Below are positions 54,062 to 63,230 of a stretch of 64,000 nucleotides of DNA, in pieces. The notes under the pieces were generated by a model. That model ran no database searches and was not told the DNA's origin. It worked only from the letters and a program-made list of their open reading frames with translations. The translations under genes were made by a program, and so were the position numbers. Each line of letters opens with the position of its first letter. Position 1 is the stretch's first letter. This DNA is from Holophagaceae bacterium (lineage in GTDB: Bacteria; Acidobacteriota; Holophagae; Holophagales; Holophagaceae), in contig JADKKO010000001.1 of assembly GCA_016720465.1 (NCBI GenBank), positions 806,001-870,000 of the forward strand. Reading direction: 5' to 3'.

Positions 54062-54793
54062 ATGACCGACTCATCGCTGATCGTGTTCAAGGACATCACC
54101 AAGGTCTATGTGATGGGCGATATGGAGGTGCGCGCCCTCGACGGGGTTTCCCTCTCCATCAGCCGGGGCGAATACGTGGCCATCATGGGGCCCTCGGGAT
54201 CCGGCAAATCCACCATGATGAACGTCATCGGCTGCCTGGACTCCCCCACCCAGGGCACCTATGAGCTCAACGGGAAATTGGCCTCGGCCATGAGCGATGA
54301 CGAGCTGGCCCAGATCCGCAATGAGGAGATCGGTTTCGTGTTCCAGACCTTCAACCTGCTGGCCCGCACCACCGCCATGCAGAACGTGGAATTGCCGTTG
54401 ATCTACGCGGGCATGAGCCCGGCGGACCGCCATGCGGCGGCGCGCCAGGCCCTGGAGAATGTCGGGCTTGGAACCCGCGGCGAGCATATGCCCAACCAGC
54501 TCTCGGGCGGCCAGCGGCAGCGCGTGGCCATCGCGCGGGCCCTGGTGAACAATCCCTCCATTTTATTGGCGGACGAACCCACCGGCGCCCTGGATTCCAA
54601 GACCAGCATCGAGATCATGGCGCTTTTCGAAGAGCTGTACCAGAAGGGCAATACGATCATCATCGTCACCCACGAAGAGGACATCGCCCGCCATGCCCAC
54701 CGCATCGTGAAGCTCCGGGACGGGAAGATCATCCACGATGAGCCCAACGAACCCATCACCAGCGCGGAGCACTTGGCGCATCTGAGCCTGTAG
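54062..54793 (+). CDS. MacB/LolD-type ABC transporter ATP-binding protein
   Basis: This is a 243-residue ATPase of the MacB/LolD/FtsE class. It shows Walker A GPSGSGKST, Q-loop GFVFQTFNLLARTTAMQNVELPL, signature LSGGQRQRVAIARAL, Walker B ILLADEPTGALDS and H-loop IIIVTHEEDIARHA. No MacB-type permease or periplasmic adaptor gene is adjacent on the same strand, so partners must be elsewhere. The ATG at 54062 is preferred because the family N-terminus begins a few residues later. Confidence 0.92.
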   Translation: MTDSSLIVFKDITKVYVMGDMEVRALDGVSLSISRGEYVAIMGPSGSGKSTMMNVIGCLDSPTQGTYELNGKLASAMSDDELAQIRNEEIGFVFQTFNLLARTTAMQNVELPLIYAGMSPADRHAAARQALENVGLGTRGEHMPNQLSGGQRQRVAIARALVNNPSILLADEPTGALDSKTSIEIMALFEELYQKGNTIIIVTHEEDIARHAHRIVKLRDGKIIHDEPNEPITSAEHLAHLSL

Positions 54794-54836
54794 GCTTAGG
54801 GGCGTCGGGCAGCGACCCGGTTGTCCGCCTCGACGG

Positions 54837-56714
54837 CTACTTCAGCACCCCCAGGACCAACCGCGATCCATCTTCTCCACCCCAGTGGAGCCTCTGCGTG
54901 GCCTTTCGGTAATCCCCCGCCTTCGGGTTGCCATTGCGGAGGAAGGTCTGGGGATTGCGGTCCACCAGCGGAAACCAGGTGCATTGGACCTGGACCATCA
55001 AGCGGTGGCCAGCCTTGAAGGTGTGGCACACATCGTTCAGTGAAAAGTCCACCCGGGCCGGCTGGCCGGGCACGAAGGGTTCGGGGTGCTCCAGTGAATT
55101 GCGGAACTTCCCGCGCATCACTTCGGCGCGCAGGAGCTGCTGGGTGCCCCCGAGCCGCACCTTGTCCGGCTCCCCCGCTTCATTCTTGCCGGGGCCGGCC
55201 AGGTCCGGCGCATCGTCCGGATACACATCCACGACCTTCACGATCCAGTCGCTGTCGGTGCCGCTGGTGGAGACCTTGAGGCGCGCGTGGATGGGCCCCG
55301 CCAACCTCAGGTCTTCCTTGAGAGGTTCGGTCTGGAACACGGCCACATCGGGCCTCCTCGATGCGAAACGCTGGTCCTCCACCACATATTCCTTTGAAAC
55401 GTCCAGTTCGACGTCCTGGGTGTAAGGCACAGGCCTATCAGGATCGCTGATCCAGGATTCCGAGCCGGGGGACGGCGCAGCCGAGCCCAGGCTCAGCGCC
55501 CCGTCCTCCCGGAAGTACAAGGCCACCGCCTTGGATTCTCTGGGTGGCCAGGCATCGAAACGCTCCCAACGGTTCGCGCCGGTTTCAAACACCATCGCCT
55601 TCGGCAGTTGGGGGTCCGGAGCGCCTTTCAGATGGCGCATGAAGAACGGAAACTCGATGGCCTCCTGGTAGTGCTTGGACACTTCCGAACCGAAATCCAC
55701 ATTGCCCAGGCGGCGGTATGCGGGGACTCCCCATCCGCCGTGGTACCACGGACCCATCACCAGGTGGCGTTCGGTGCGCGGACTCTGGCGGCCCAGGGCC
55801 AGGTCGACCTGCAGCGGGCCGAAGGGATCCTCGTCGTCGAAAAATCCCCCCACCATGAGCACCGCCGGCTTGATGTCCTTGAGGTGGGGCCGCAAATTCC
55901 GGGATTTCCAATATGGGTCGAGGTTGGGATGCGCGACGACATCGCTCCAGCTCTTCACTTCGCCCTTGAAGAATTTCTTATCGAGATCCTCCAGGGAGCC
56001 GCTGCGGAGGAAAAAGCGGTACCCATCTTCGGTTCCAGGGTCGAAGCGCCGGTCCGCGGGCGGCCAGACCTGGGTGGGCGCGGGGCGGGGCCAGCCGAAA
56101 AACGTCTGGAATCCGAAGGCCTGGCTGAGGAACAGCGCGCCGTTGTGATGGTCATCGTCGCCTTCGAAAATATCGGTCACAGGCGCCTGCGGCGATACAG
56201 CCGCCAAGGCCGGGTGGGCATCGATCATGCCCGCCGCGGCATAGAAACCCGGATAGCTGACGCCCCACAGGCCGACTTTGCCGTTGGTGGAAAGGTTCTT
56301 GACCAGCCAGTCGATGGTGTCGAAAGCATCTGTGCTCTCATCGACGTCCCTCGGAGCCTTGCGCGGCTTGTGCGGTGTCATCTCAGTGAAGGAGCCTTCG
56401 CTCATCATCCGGCCCCGCACATCTTGGAAGACGAAGATGAATCCTTCTTCCATGAAGCGCCGCGATGGTCCCAGCTCCCGCCTGAACTTGTCCGGCCCGT
56501 AGGGCGCCACGCCGTAGGGGGTCCGCTGCATCAGCACCGGGTAGGTTCTCGAAGTGTCTTTGGGCGCGTAGATGGACGTGAAGAGGCGCACGCCGTCGCG
56601 CATCCGGATGAGCACTTCCCGCTTGGTGTAGCGCTCCTGGACCTGATTGGCCGCCGGCGCCTGGGCGGCCAGGACGGCCGGAAGCATCAGGAATGGCGCA
56701 CAGCTCAGCTTCAT
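54837..56714 (-). CDS. CocE/NonD family alpha/beta-hydrolase, copy 1
   Basis: This is a secreted serine hydrolase of the X-Pro dipeptidyl-peptidase/cocaine-esterase type, 625 residues. It has a signal peptide (APFLMLPAVLAAQA), the oxyanion and N-terminal block IYAPKDTSRTYPVLMQRTPYG, QDVRGRMMSEG, nucleophile Ser153 in WGVSYPGFYAAAG, DDEDPFGPLQ with likely catalytic Asp, VMGPWYHGGW with likely catalytic His, and a C-terminal jelly-roll (VDFSLNDVCHTFKAGHRLMVQV). The neighbour at 56714-58603 is a close paralogue and overlaps by one base. It cleaves esters or Xaa-Pro peptides; the substrate is unknown. Confidence 0.93.
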   Translation of the reverse strand: MKLSCAPFLMLPAVLAAQAPAANQVQERYTKREVLIRMRDGVRLFTSIYAPKDTSRTYPVLMQRTPYGVAPYGPDKFRRELGPSRRFMEEGFIFVFQDVRGRMMSEGSFTEMTPHKPRKAPRDVDESTDAFDTIDWLVKNLSTNGKVGLWGVSYPGFYAAAGMIDAHPALAAVSPQAPVTDIFEGDDDHHNGALFLSQAFGFQTFFGWPRPAPTQVWPPADRRFDPGTEDGYRFFLRSGSLEDLDKKFFKGEVKSWSDVVAHPNLDPYWKSRNLRPHLKDIKPAVLMVGGFFDDEDPFGPLQVDLALGRQSPRTERHLVMGPWYHGGWGVPAYRRLGNVDFGSEVSKHYQEAIEFPFFMRHLKGAPDPQLPKAMVFETGANRWERFDAWPPRESKAVALYFREDGALSLGSAAPSPGSESWISDPDRPVPYTQDVELDVSKEYVVEDQRFASRRPDVAVFQTEPLKEDLRLAGPIHARLKVSTSGTDSDWIVKVVDVYPDDAPDLAGPGKNEAGEPDKVRLGGTQQLLRAEVMRGKFRNSLEHPEPFVPGQPARVDFSLNDVCHTFKAGHRLMVQVQCTWFPLVDRNPQTFLRNGNPKAGDYRKATQRLHWGGEDGSRLVLGVLK

Positions 56715-58603
56715 CACGGCTCCAGCACCGGCAGCACCAGGCTCGAAGCCTGGGCCCGGTTGTGGTGGAGGCGGATCGTGGCCTTCTTGAAATCAGAATC
56801 CTTGGCCTTGTTGATATCCAGGAACACCTGCGGATTGCGGTCCATCAAGGGGAACCAGGTACTGTGGACCTGCACCATCAGGCGGTGGCCTTTCCGGAAG
56901 GTGTGGAAGATGTCATTGAGCTGGTAATCCACGGCGGTCGGAACATCCGGTTCGAAGGGTTCAGGCTTCGAAAGCGAATCCCTGAATTTGCCGCGCATCA
57001 CTTCCCCCCGCACCATCTGCTCCGTGCCGCCCAAGGGACTGTATTTGGCCCGCGGCGGGAGTTTCTCGTCGGGATCTCTGTAATCGTCGGGCCACACATC
57101 GATGACCTTGACCACGAAATCCGCATCCGTGCCGCTCACTGAGACCCGGAGGTGGACTTGGATGGGTCCGGCGACGGTCAGGTCCTTGTCGAGCACCGAA
57201 GTCTCGAACACCAGCACATCCGGCCGCGTGGACACGAACCGCTGGTCGGCCACCATGTACTCCCTCACCATCCCAGTGTCGATGCCCGGCCAGAACGGCA
57301 CGGGACGGGCCGGATCGCTGATGTACTCGTCAAATCCCCCACCCTGGGGGGGCACCGCGAATCCCAGCCGGCCGCCAGGCTGGAAATAGACTTCCGTGGA
57401 TTTCGCCGTCCTGGGCGGCCATTGATCCAGGTGCCGCCAGACATTCCGTCCGGTTTCGAAGACCGTCGCAGTGGAAAGCTTGGGCGCCGGCGCATCCTTC
57501 AGGTAGTGCATGAAAAAGGGGAATTCGACCTCCTTCTGGAAGTATTCGGATGTCCTCGCGCCGAATTTCACATCGCCGAGCTTGTCTCCAGGCGTGCGGT
57601 TCCAGCCGCCGTGGACCCAGGGGCCCATCACCAGGAAGTTCGTGGTGGCAGGGCTCTGCTTGCCCACTTTGTCGTGCACCTGCAGGGCGCCGAAGAGGTT
57701 TTCAGCGTCGAACCAGCCGCCCACCGTGAGCACCGCCGGCTTGATGTCCTTCAGGTGGGGCCGCAGGTTCCGCGACTGCCAGAACGCATCGAAGTCCGGG
57801 TGTTCCATCATCTCGTTCCAGAAAGCCACCTGCCCATGCAGGAAGCGCGGATCGGCATTCGACAGCGCGCCCATCTTGTTCAGGAAGAAATCGTAGCCGT
57901 CCGGCGTTCCATGCTCGAAGCGCCTGCCCCATTCGGTGGTCGGCTTCGGGCGCGGCAATCCGAAGGTCGCCATGAAATTGAATCCGTGGGGCAGCCAGAG
58001 CGCGCCATTGCGATGGAAATCATCCCCGGTGAACCAGTCCGTGACCGGCGCCTGCGGCGAGCTGGCCTTCAGCGCGGGATGCGCGCCGATCATGCCCGCC
58101 GCGGCATAGAAGCCCGGATAGCTGATGCCCCACATGCCAACGCGGCCGTTGTTGCCGGTCACGTTCTTGAGCAGCCACTCGATGGTGTCGTAGGTGTCGC
58201 TGCTCTCGTCCACATCGGTGGGCTTGGTTTTGTTTTCCAGATGCGGCGTCATGTTGTTGAAGGTCCCCTCGCTCAGGAAGCGGCCGCGGACGTCCTGGTA
58301 GACGAAGATGAAGCCCTCCTTTCCGAAGAGCGCCGTTGGGCCGAGGTCCGTCTTGAACTTGCCCTCCCCGTAGGGAGCCACGCTGTAGGGCGTGCGCTGC
58401 ATGATGAACGGATAGGTTTTCGCCGTGTCCTTGGGCGTGTAGATGCAGGTGAACAGCGCCGCGCCATCGCGCATGGGCACCATCACTTCGCGCTTGGAGT
58501 AGTGTTCCTTCACGTAATCCAGCCCTTGGGCCGGCAGGACCGTGGACAGGATCGGAAGCAGCAGCAAAGGCAAACGCAAACCCACACGCGGCATCAACCT
58601 CAT
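56714..58603 (-). CDS. CocE/NonD family alpha/beta-hydrolase, copy 2
   Basis: This 629-residue paralogue of the following gene has the same architecture: signal peptide (LPLLLLPILSTVLPAQG), IYTPKDTAKTYPFIMQRTPY, QDVRGRFLSEG, Ser161 in WGISYPGFYAAAG, WFDAENLFGALQ, MGPWVHGGWN and the C-terminal DIFHTFRKGHRLMVQVHSTWFP. GGAG precedes the ATG. The pair is a tandem duplication that has diverged, with the same order and motifs throughout. Both proteins should act in the periplasm or outside the cell. Confidence 0.93.
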   Translation of the reverse strand: MRLMPRVGLRLPLLLLPILSTVLPAQGLDYVKEHYSKREVMVPMRDGAALFTCIYTPKDTAKTYPFIMQRTPYSVAPYGEGKFKTDLGPTALFGKEGFIFVYQDVRGRFLSEGTFNNMTPHLENKTKPTDVDESSDTYDTIEWLLKNVTGNNGRVGMWGISYPGFYAAAGMIGAHPALKASSPQAPVTDWFTGDDFHRNGALWLPHGFNFMATFGLPRPKPTTEWGRRFEHGTPDGYDFFLNKMGALSNADPRFLHGQVAFWNEMMEHPDFDAFWQSRNLRPHLKDIKPAVLTVGGWFDAENLFGALQVHDKVGKQSPATTNFLVMGPWVHGGWNRTPGDKLGDVKFGARTSEYFQKEVEFPFFMHYLKDAPAPKLSTATVFETGRNVWRHLDQWPPRTAKSTEVYFQPGGRLGFAVPPQGGGFDEYISDPARPVPFWPGIDTGMVREYMVADQRFVSTRPDVLVFETSVLDKDLTVAGPIQVHLRVSVSGTDADFVVKVIDVWPDDYRDPDEKLPPRAKYSPLGGTEQMVRGEVMRGKFRDSLSKPEPFEPDVPTAVDYQLNDIFHTFRKGHRLMVQVHSTWFPLMDRNPQVFLDINKAKDSDFKKATIRLHHNRAQASSLVLPVLEP

Positions 58604-58669
58604 GGCGACTCCAGAAAGGATGGAGCGAGGATACCAGGGTTTGGCATCGTAATGCGATGGTTCTTCGAT

Positions 58670-59485
58670 TCAGTCCCTGAACACAGGTGCCTGCTTGCTC
58701 ATGGCGGCCATCATGGCGGCTTGGATGTCCTCAGAGACAAGCATGGCAGCGTTCCAGGTGGCGATGGCCGCGAGGCCATCGGCCACGCTGTGGTCGCGGG
58801 TGTAGTTGAGCATCTCCTTGGTGCCGCGGATGGAGAGGGGCGATTTCCCGGCGATCTGGGCCGCGATTTCAAGGACACCGGCCTCCATCGTTTCATCGGA
58901 TTCGAAGACCTGGTTCACCAGGCCGCAGGCGGCGGCCTCCGGGGCCTTGACCTTCCGGCCGGTGTAGGCCCATTCCCGCACCAGGCCTGGCGCCACCAGC
59001 TTGGGAAGGCGCTGGAGCGAGCCCACATCGGCCACCATGCCGATATCGATCTCCTTGATGGAAAAGTGCGCGCTTGCGGTGCAGTAGCGCATGTCCGCGG
59101 CGGCCACCATGTCCAGCCCAGCCCCGACGCAGGCTCCGTGGATGGCTGCCAGCACCGGCTTCCGGCAGCGCTCCAGGCTGCTGAGGCAATCCTGCAATTG
59201 CAGGATCAACCCGCGCAGTTTCTCAGCGGCGCGGCCCTGGCAATCGTCCTTGATGGCTTGCTGCACGCCCATGAGCATGGCCAGGTCGATGCCCGAGCAG
59301 AAATGCCGCCCGTTGCCCGAAAGCACCACCACGCGCGCTTCCGGCGTTGCGTCGGCCCATCGGAAGGCCTCGCCGATCTCACGCCACATCGCTTCGTCCA
59401 TGGAATTCGCCTTGTCCGGCCGGTTGAGCCGGATCCTGGCGATGCCTTGCTGCAGTTCAACGATCAAAGTCGTGAAGTCAGGCAT
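58670..59485 (-). CDS. Enoyl-CoA hydratase/isomerase family protein
   Basis: This is a 271-residue crotonase-fold protein. Oxyanion-hole segments are RHFCSGIDLAMLMG and the AAIHGACVGAGLDMVAAADMRYC block (Gly pair), followed by SIKEIDIGMVADVGSLQRLPKL, where Glu and Asp occupy the usual catalytic positions of delta3,5-delta2,4-dienoyl-CoA isomerases. That is an educated guess from the IGMVADVG motif. The ATG at 59485 with AGGAG is chosen. With the thiolase and 3-hydroxyacyl-CoA dehydrogenase elsewhere in the window it points to fatty-acid oxidation. Confidence 0.9.
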   Translation of the reverse strand: MPDFTTLIVELQQGIARIRLNRPDKANSMDEAMWREIGEAFRWADATPEARVVVLSGNGRHFCSGIDLAMLMGVQQAIKDDCQGRAAEKLRGLILQLQDCLSSLERCRKPVLAAIHGACVGAGLDMVAAADMRYCTASAHFSIKEIDIGMVADVGSLQRLPKLVAPGLVREWAYTGRKVKAPEAAACGLVNQVFESDETMEAGVLEIAAQIAGKSPLSIRGTKEMLNYTRDHSVADGLAAIATWNAAMLVSEDIQAAMMAAMSKQAPVFRD

Positions 59486-59563
59486 GGGTGGCTCCTGGAA
59501 TGATTGCCGTCCAATTGTGACCATGATTGCGGTCGGATCGTTGGCTAGCCTATTGAATCAAGG

Positions 59564-62263
59564 TCACAGCTGCTTCAGCATGCCCTTGGCATAGTCGGCG
59601 TTGGGGGCACTGGGGGCCAGTTCAAGGAAGGTTTGGATGGCCTTTCGAGCCTTTTCCTTGTCACCCAGCTTGGCGTATGCGTCACCCAAGTTGCAGTAGG
59701 CGATGGCGCGGGAGGGGTCCATTCGCAACGTATTCTCGAACCAGCGTACGGACTCAGCGAACTTGTCCTGTTTGTAGTAGACGAAGCCCAGGTTGTTTGC
59801 GGCCAGGGCGAAGTCGGGCCTCAGCTTGAGGGCTTCCGTGAATTCCGCTTCCGCATCTGCGTAGCGCTTTTCCCTGAAGGCCTGGAGGCCCCGGTCATTG
59901 GCTCGCTGGGCTGACCGGCGCGGCGCCATAGCCACGGGCTTGCCCGCCACCAGCTTGGCCTCTCCACCCTCGAGGGTCTTTACCATCACCGGCGCAGGCG
60001 CCTTGGCCGCTCCTTGCTGCTTGATCATCTCAAACCTGGCGTCCAGCTTCTGGTTTAGGGCTATGGCGGCGCTCTCAAGCTGCTTCGTGCCGGGGCTCAG
60101 GAACTCGTTTTCCGCCGGGAGCTCGAAGACGAACTCGCCACCCTCGGAACCAGGGAGGCTGCCGAACGCGGGCGTCTGCTTGGAGACACATGAGACGGCG
60201 GGGGCAATGTAAGCCACAAGCTCTGTGGCCGTTATGAAACTATCGCCGTTCAGATCCGCTTTGCCGGAAAGCCCCTGGAGCAGGGTCCAGGTGAAGATTG
60301 AGTGCCCGCCAGGTCCACCATCGGAAACCATCTGATCCGCGCCTCCGGCGGTGAGCATCTGGCGTCCGATGCGCTTGGCATTCTCCCTCAGGAAATTCTG
60401 AGAAGGCCCACCCCGGGTGAGCCCAAGGCCGCTGTAGCAGGAGTCCATGATGAAAAGCGCGTGTTTGGCAGGGATTGCTTCAGCGATGTTCTGCAGCTCT
60501 GTCATGGGGATGGCATCCGTGGCTACGTTGGCGGGATCCGAATCCACGGGCACTAAGTAACCCAGATCCCGGCCCGACGATAGCTTGCGCGTGGCGCCGT
60601 GGCCCGCAAAGAACACGAAGACACGGTCGTCCCGCTGGAGGGAGCTGGAGCCCAGCTGCCCATTGAGGACGTTCAGGATCGCGGCGCGGGTGGCCTCCTG
60701 GTTCTTCAACATGAAGACGTGGTCCTTGGCGAAGCCGAATTTCTCAACTAGGTCTCGGCGCACCGCCTCCGCATCCCGCACCGCGTATTGCAACTTGGGC
60801 CACTTGGCGTATTCGTCGATGCCCACCACCAGGGCCCAGCTGTCCCGGTAGCCCGTAGTGGGGACAGTTTTGGCGGAGGCGGGTAGCGTGGCCTCCCCCA
60901 CTTTGAAGCCGGTGCCATCCCAGGTGGCGAAGCGGTATCCATCGGCGATGAGCCGGTCCAGGATGCCTGGAAGGGCCCTCACCGTACGGGCATTGATGTC
61001 GTGGAAGAGCACGATGCCGCGCTGCTCACGGTCGATTTCCCGGAACACGCGGTCGGCGATGGAGTTGGGCACGGGATCGGCCCAATCCAGGCTGTCGATG
61101 TTCCAGAGCATGGAGCGCAAGTGGATCCCTTCCAGGGTGCCCAGGGCCGTCCTTGAGTGAGCCCCATAGGGGAAGCGGAATAGATGGGAGCCGTCCCCCT
61201 GTATAGCCTTGAGCAACACGGCGGTGCGGAGAGCTTCATCCCTCAGCGCCGCGTCATCCTGCTTGGCGAAGTTCGCATGGCTGAAGCTGTGGTTCCCAAG
61301 CTGGTATCCAGCCTCCACCAGTTTCCGGCTGACGGCCGCGAGGCGCCCGGGCTTGGCCTGACCGTCGGCCCCGATGGTGCCGAGGTTCTCTCCCAGCTCG
61401 AAAAACAGCCCGGGCACACCGTACTGCTTGAGGACCATGGCGATTTCTTCGGTATAGGTTCCATGCGGCCCGTCGTCGAAGGTGAGCATCAGGGTCTTGG
61501 CGGGGAGCGACTTGCCCGTAATCTCCAGCGAATCATCCGCCAAGCCGGTCTTGGGCGGGTAGGGAATGATGATGCCGTAGTCCTTAAGGATCTGCTCCCG
61601 GGAGATAAGCGCGCTCAACTTGGCCACATAGTCGTCCCAACGCTGGCGCTGAATCGCAATACCACGCTCCTCGAAGCGCCCGAAGATCTGCTTCAATTCC
61701 TTATCGTAGAGGGCCTCAATCTCGTCGAGGGCGGATAGGTCCTCGGAGATCCTTCGGTGCAGCTTCACCGCCGGCAGTGACTGATCCTGTGCGACCCCTT
61801 GCAGGAGCGCCCGGAGATCTTCACGAAAGGCCAGCCGGTCGGCGTCGTATAGCCCCTCGCCCGCCTCGATCCAAGTGAGCACTTCATCCATCACTGAGAA
61901 CCGCGTGTTGTGTGGTGAGGCCGCCACCACTGCCATGGCCTGCTCCAGAACGGCCGAGCGGGCCTGGTTGTCATAGTAGATGGCGTGCCCGATGCGATCT
62001 ATGGGTTCGCGTTCCCCGGACTGCAGCGATTTTTCATTCGCGAAGAGCACGATGAGCCTCCTGTACCCCACCAGTGCTTCGTGCAGCACAGCCAGGAGCG
62101 GCTCCGCATCAGGCTTGGCCTTGGGGTGCGCTATCAGCTCCTTCAGCCGGGCCTGGGCGGTGATGGCGGGAATAACGCGGGGCCTGCTCTGCGCGATCCA
62201 GCCGATGGCAATCCCTCCAAGGACAAGCACGGCAAACAGCAACAAAGCGAGTGTCTTTTTCAT
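59564..62263 (-). CDS. Membrane-anchored NodB deacetylase / caspase-like / EF-hand / TPR fusion
   Basis: This is an 899-residue multidomain protein. Seen in order: N-terminal membrane helix (about 4-22, LALLLFAVLVLGGIAIGW); a 220-residue helical region; a NodB polysaccharide deacetylase with TFDDGP (261-266), HSFSH (325-329), RFPYG (363-367) and LFHD (419-422); a peptidase C14 (caspase/metacaspase-like) domain with VVGIDEY (478-484), His555 in FFAGHGA and Cys609 in IMDSCYSG; an EF-hand-like loop DLNGDSFITATE (670-681); then two or three TPRs (about 793-890). All catalytic residues of both enzymes are present. The protein probably faces the periplasm. The combination is unusual; its function is not known. 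Confidence 0.88.
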   Translation of the reverse strand: MKKTLALLLFAVLVLGGIAIGWIAQSRPRVIPAITAQARLKELIAHPKAKPDAEPLLAVLHEALVGYRRLIVLFANEKSLQSGEREPIDRIGHAIYYDNQARSAVLEQAMAVVAASPHNTRFSVMDEVLTWIEAGEGLYDADRLAFREDLRALLQGVAQDQSLPAVKLHRRISEDLSALDEIEALYDKELKQIFGRFEERGIAIQRQRWDDYVAKLSALISREQILKDYGIIIPYPPKTGLADDSLEITGKSLPAKTLMLTFDDGPHGTYTEEIAMVLKQYGVPGLFFELGENLGTIGADGQAKPGRLAAVSRKLVEAGYQLGNHSFSHANFAKQDDAALRDEALRTAVLLKAIQGDGSHLFRFPYGAHSRTALGTLEGIHLRSMLWNIDSLDWADPVPNSIADRVFREIDREQRGIVLFHDINARTVRALPGILDRLIADGYRFATWDGTGFKVGEATLPASAKTVPTTGYRDSWALVVGIDEYAKWPKLQYAVRDAEAVRRDLVEKFGFAKDHVFMLKNQEATRAAILNVLNGQLGSSSLQRDDRVFVFFAGHGATRKLSSGRDLGYLVPVDSDPANVATDAIPMTELQNIAEAIPAKHALFIMDSCYSGLGLTRGGPSQNFLRENAKRIGRQMLTAGGADQMVSDGGPGGHSIFTWTLLQGLSGKADLNGDSFITATELVAYIAPAVSCVSKQTPAFGSLPGSEGGEFVFELPAENEFLSPGTKQLESAAIALNQKLDARFEMIKQQGAAKAPAPVMVKTLEGGEAKLVAGKPVAMAPRRSAQRANDRGLQAFREKRYADAEAEFTEALKLRPDFALAANNLGFVYYKQDKFAESVRWFENTLRMDPSRAIAYCNLGDAYAKLGDKEKARKAIQTFLELAPSAPNADYAKGMLKQL

Positions 62264-62417
62264 CGAGAATTCCGGTTGGGTTTGCATGAATGTCTGAAGG
62301 GCCAGTCTAACGACACGCGCATCGGGTTTGTGGCTGCATCAACATTGACGGTTTATCCCCTAAACCAGGTACGAAAACTGACGTATTGCCTCCTCGAAAC
62401 CCTTCCAGGAGGCATCC

Positions 62418-63230
62418 ATGCCCGCATTCCGCCCCGTCGCTTCCCTCATCCTGGCCCTCGCAGCCACGGCCCTGGGCGCCCAGACCTTCGTCCTCCAGCC
62501 TGCCCAGGCCGCAGCTGTCACCGAGAGCCATACGGTGGCCTTGGCCAACGGCTCGAACCTCTCCATCAAGAACACCAACGGACGCATCAAGGTGGATACC
62601 TGGGACCGGGCCGAAGTGGCTTTCACGGGCCAGTTCAAGCCCAGCAGCAAGGATGAGCAGGTGAAGGTGGTGTTCGAATCCAGCCCCAAGGGCCTGGAAA
62701 TCCGCGGCGAATATCCCAAACACCAATCTGGATGGGGAAGCTACCGCGGCGCAGTCTGCGAGATGGAACTCAAGGTGCCCCGCAATGTGCTGGCCCATAT
62801 TGACACCGTCAATGGCCGCATCACGCTGACCGGACTCGAAGCAAAAGCGGATTGTCAAACGGTCAATGGCGCCATCGAGGCCCAGGATCTGAATCATGGC
62901 CTGACCGCCGAGACCGTGAACGGGGGCATCTCCCTGGACAATGTGCGCGGCGCCATCAAGGCCTCCACCACCAATGGCGGCATTTCGGGCAAGGGTTTGG
63001 ACGGAATGGGCCAAGGCATCGAGCTGTCCACGGTGAATGGAGGTCTGAACGTGACCATGGCGAAGCTGGAAGGATCATTCCGGGCCACCACGGTCAACGG
63101 CCGGGTCTCCGTCAACACCAAAGGCGCCGAACAAGTGACCGCCACGAAGCACCAGGTGGAAGCCACCTTTCCCGGCAGCAAGCAGGTCATCCGCATGAGC
63201 ACTGTGAATGGCGGGCTGGTGGTGAAGTAG
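62418..63230 (+). CDS. Secreted DUF4097-type beta-repeat protein
   Basis: This is a 270-residue precursor with a signal peptide (VASLILALAATALGAQ). The mature part is a beta-helix-like DUF4097 protein with a repeated TVNGxI/V core: IKNTNGRIKV, IDTVNGRITL, CQTVNGAIEA, AETVNGGISL, ASTTNGGISG, LSTVNGGLNV, ATTVNGRVSV and MSTVNGGLVV. GGAGG seven bases upstream sets the start. It is probably periplasmic or surface-attached; such proteins often accompany anti-sigma genes, but none is adjacent here. It diverges from the fusion gene. Confidence 0.9.
   Translation: MPAFRPVASLILALAATALGAQTFVLQPAQAAAVTESHTVALANGSNLSIKNTNGRIKVDTWDRAEVAFTGQFKPSSKDEQVKVVFESSPKGLEIRGEYPKHQSGWGSYRGAVCEMELKVPRNVLAHIDTVNGRITLTGLEAKADCQTVNGAIEAQDLNHGLTAETVNGGISLDNVRGAIKASTTNGGISGKGLDGMGQGIELSTVNGGLNVTMAKLEGSFRATTVNGRVSVNTKGAEQVTATKHQVEATFPGSKQVIRMSTVNGGLVVK

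Noticed and set aside
57152..59503. 783-codon plus-strand frame opposite a CocE gene and the enoyl-CoA hydratase
   Set aside because: Both genes on the minus strand have intact motifs and ribosome binding sites. The opposite frame has no recognisable domain and crosses their boundary.
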